Part shown: in pieces, positions 62,550 to 64,000 of the stretch
Numbering within the stretch: position 1 is the stretch's first letter
Layout: every line of letters begins with the position of its first letter
The notes under the pieces: generated by a model
The model's input: only the letters and a program-made list of their open reading frames with translations
What the model was told of the DNA's origin: nothing
Databases searched by the model: none
Origin: Pyralis farinalis
Taxonomy: Eukaryota; Arthropoda; Insecta; Lepidoptera; Pyralidae
Length of the DNA stretch: 64,000 bases
NCBI GenBank assembly: GCA_947507595.1
Contig: OX382277.1
Span: forward strand, 19,267,198-19,331,197
Direction: 5' to 3'
Made by a program: the position numbers and the translations under genes

Positions 62550-63010
62550 TCTAGTCTTGCCATAAATACTGAAACTAAGAAAAAAAAATTCTATTGCAAA
62601 TAACATTTATTACTTTTACAGTGTGTTAGTTTAATACATAAATATAAAACAATTTAAAATATAAAAAGCTTATTCGAAGTGGTCTCCATTGGCTGCCATA
62701 CAGTCCTTAAACTTTGAGGCCAGTTATCAATAGAAGCACGCACTCTTTCCATGGGAAAATTCTTCACTGCCAATCGTACGGATTGGAAGCCGTACTCTCT
62801 AAAACTGACCATAAATCATAATCCAGCGGATTAAGATTGGAACTAGACGACGGCCAGACTTCAGCTCTTATGAAGTCCGAAACGTTCGTTTCCAACCAAG
62901 ACTGCGTAGACCGAGCTTTATGACCCGGCGCCGAGTCTTGCTGGAAGGACTATTCTTGGTTATTGAACATGGCGTTGTTAAGGGGCTTCACTACCTTCTC
63001 AAGAATGGTA
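62550..63010 (-). pseudogene. maT transposase C-terminus, interrupted by mariner
   Basis: Minus-strand frame: TILEKVVKPLNNAMFNNQE, a stop, then SFQQDSAPGHKARSTQSWLE, TNVSDFIRAEVWPSSSSNLN, PLDYDLWSVLESTASN. The second catalytic Asp (QQD) and the third (PLD) are 37 residues apart, the maT signature. The terminal repeat TCTAGTCTTGCCATAAATAC begins at 62550 after TA, like the maT at 35956. At 63009-63010 (TA) the frame is cut by the mariner; the 5' part should lie beyond the window. One stop just before QQD disables this copy. Confidence 0.85.
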
Positions 63011-64000
63011 CGAGAGTCATTTGAAAAGTTCTTAGCCTAACATACTTAATGAAACCACACGATTTTGAGTTTATTTTTATTTTTCAACATACTCAAAACA
63101 CTTTTTCCATCGACCCGGTAAGGCTTCGATACCCGTTTTAAAAAAATCTTCGTCTAACTCCTCAAAATAAGCGTCCGCGGCGGCTGTGACCTCTTCATTT
63201 GTAAAAAAATGTTTACCACCTAAAATTTTTTTCAGCTTTGGGAACAGATAAAAGTCGGACGGTGCTAAATCCGGTGAATATGGGGGATGAGGTAACAATT
63301 CGAAGCCACATTGATGGATTTCTGCCATGGATTGCACAGAGGTGTGAACGTGCGCATTGTCCTGATGAAACAAGACTTTTCTTCTCAATAAACCTGGACG
63401 TTTTTCTTTGATTTCTTCTCTCAAACGACGCAACAGGTTGCAATAGTAATCGGAGTTTATTGTTTTACCCTTTTTTAAATAATTCACGAGAATTATAATA
63501 CCCTTTGCATCCCAAAAAACGGATGCCATGACTTTGCCGGCCGATAAAACCACCTTTGCCTTCTTTGGGGTGGGCGATCCTGCTGTTTTCCATTGTTTCG
63601 ACTGTTTTTTTGTCTCGGGTGTATTGTGGTGAACCCAGGTTTCATCCATGGTTATAAATCTTTCAACAAATTCTATTGGGTCAGCTTCATATAACTCTAA
63701 ACAGTCGCGAGAAGTTGTGAGTCGGTTGCGTTTTTGTTCCACTGAAAGCAGTCGCGGTACCCACCGCGCAGACACCTTAGAGAATCCAAGTTCAGTAGTA
63801 ATTATATGATGTGTTCGCTCAGATGAGATGCCTACAGTCTTAGCTATTTCCTCGACAGTCAATCTTCGATCAGATAAAATTAAATCACAGATTTTTTTTT
63901 TGTTTTGATCAGTGGAAGCAGTCGAAGGCTGGCCACTACGGGGCTCATCTTGAATGGTCTCACGACCACGTTTAAACTCTGCCACCCAGTTTTTAACAGT
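63011..64000 (-). mobile_element. mariner element, 3' part, nested in maT
   Basis: The 3' inverted repeat CGAGAGTCATTTGAAAAGTT (63011 onward, after TA) is of the type that reads CGAGGGTCATT in several mariner lineages. The element continues past the right edge, so its other end and target duplication cannot be checked. Confidence 0.85.
63077..64000 (-). CDS. mariner transposase, 5' end outside window
   Basis: Open from the window edge (TVKNWVAEFKRGRETIQDEP) to the stop at 63077-63079. It shows DEPRSGQPST from the N-terminal helix-turn-helix region, then RWVPRLLS at the linker. Catalytic Asp blocks: FITMDETWVHHN, LFHQDNAHVHTS, YSPDLAPSDFYLFPKLK. The second and third catalytic Asp are 34 residues apart (D,D34D). 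The C-terminus is GIEALPGRWKKCFEYVEK. No stop or frameshift in 308 visible codons, so the copy may be functional if the missing start is intact. It is a different lineage from the mariner at 45135, judging by its ends and sequence. Confidence 0.9.
   Translation of the reverse strand, partial: TVKNWVAEFKRGRETIQDEPRSGQPSTASTDQNKKKICDLILSDRRLTVEEIAKTVGISSERTHHIITTELGFSKVSARWVPRLLSVEQKRNRLTTSRDCLELYEADPIEFVERFITMDETWVHHNTPETKKQSKQWKTAGSPTPKKAKVVLSAGKVMASVFWDAKGIIILVNYLKKGKTINSDYYCNLLRRLREEIKEKRPGLLRRKVLFHQDNAHVHTSVQSMAEIHQCGFELLPHPPYSPDLAPSDFYLFPKLKKILGGKHFFTNEEVTAAADAYFEELDEDFFKTGIEALPGRWKKCFEYVEK

Overview
The window is eukaryotic, repeat-dominated DNA, most likely from a moth or butterfly. Evidence is AT-rich unique sequence, splice-like signals, and densely layered transposable elements of types I associate with Lepidoptera: tRNA-headed SINEs, R1-like and RTE-like LINE pieces, mariner and maT elements, and a dispersed repeat ending in CCGACTCGCACTTGGCCG. 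There is no operon structure, CRISPR array or rRNA. No complete host gene can be supported. Bases 1-85 look like the 3' end of an internal coding exon of an unknown gene, so much of the window may be intron or intergenic DNA.

Layout. 1-3000: exon end, then unassigned DNA with a weak promoter-like site. 3000-8100: LINE tails, SINE-A copies, a foldback MITE and a LINE fragment. 9270-11650: a maT remnant, a decayed LINE (LINE-A) and a SINE. 12400-13520: LINE-R fragments in both orientations and two precise hairpins. 13780-18680: a Helitron-like copy, SINE-A copies and a clustered direct/inverted array of repeat E. 18970-21600: SINE-B, SINE-C and a second family C copy with hairpin. 21600-26720: mostly unassigned, with a possible Ig-like relic. 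26725-33457: a large pogo-type transposon (transposase plus C-terminal PHD finger) split by a LINE. 35956-37750: a maT element holding two SINE-B copies. 38300-40130: LINE relics including R1-like. 45135-46430: a structurally complete mariner with an intact transposase. 46400-51200: mariner and LINE remnants, a SINE-A with a solo-LTR-like insertion, SINE-B. 52000-56640: mostly unassigned, plus a promoter-like site, a TAGG-rich tract, a hairpin and a hAT-like MITE. 56950-61500: a decayed LINE-R and a CR1-like LINE tail. 62550-64000: a maT element interrupted by a second mariner that runs off the right edge.

How the parts relate. DNA transposons (pogo, mariner, maT) encode their own transposases and sit at TA targets. 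SINE-A shares its 3' end with LINE-A, as expected for a SINE mobilised by that LINE. SINE-B has a similar tRNA-like head but a different tail. Nesting gives relative ages: pogo before its LINE, maT before its SINE-B copies, SINE-A before the LTR-like insert, right-edge maT before mariner.

The most unusual signal is a set of six unrelated hairpins with arms of about 24-30 nt and loops of only 4-5 nt. At least three lie exactly at the 5' truncation point of a repeat copy, so one arm is an inverted copy of the element's first bases. All family assignments come from reading the sequence and remembered family features; no database search was possible.
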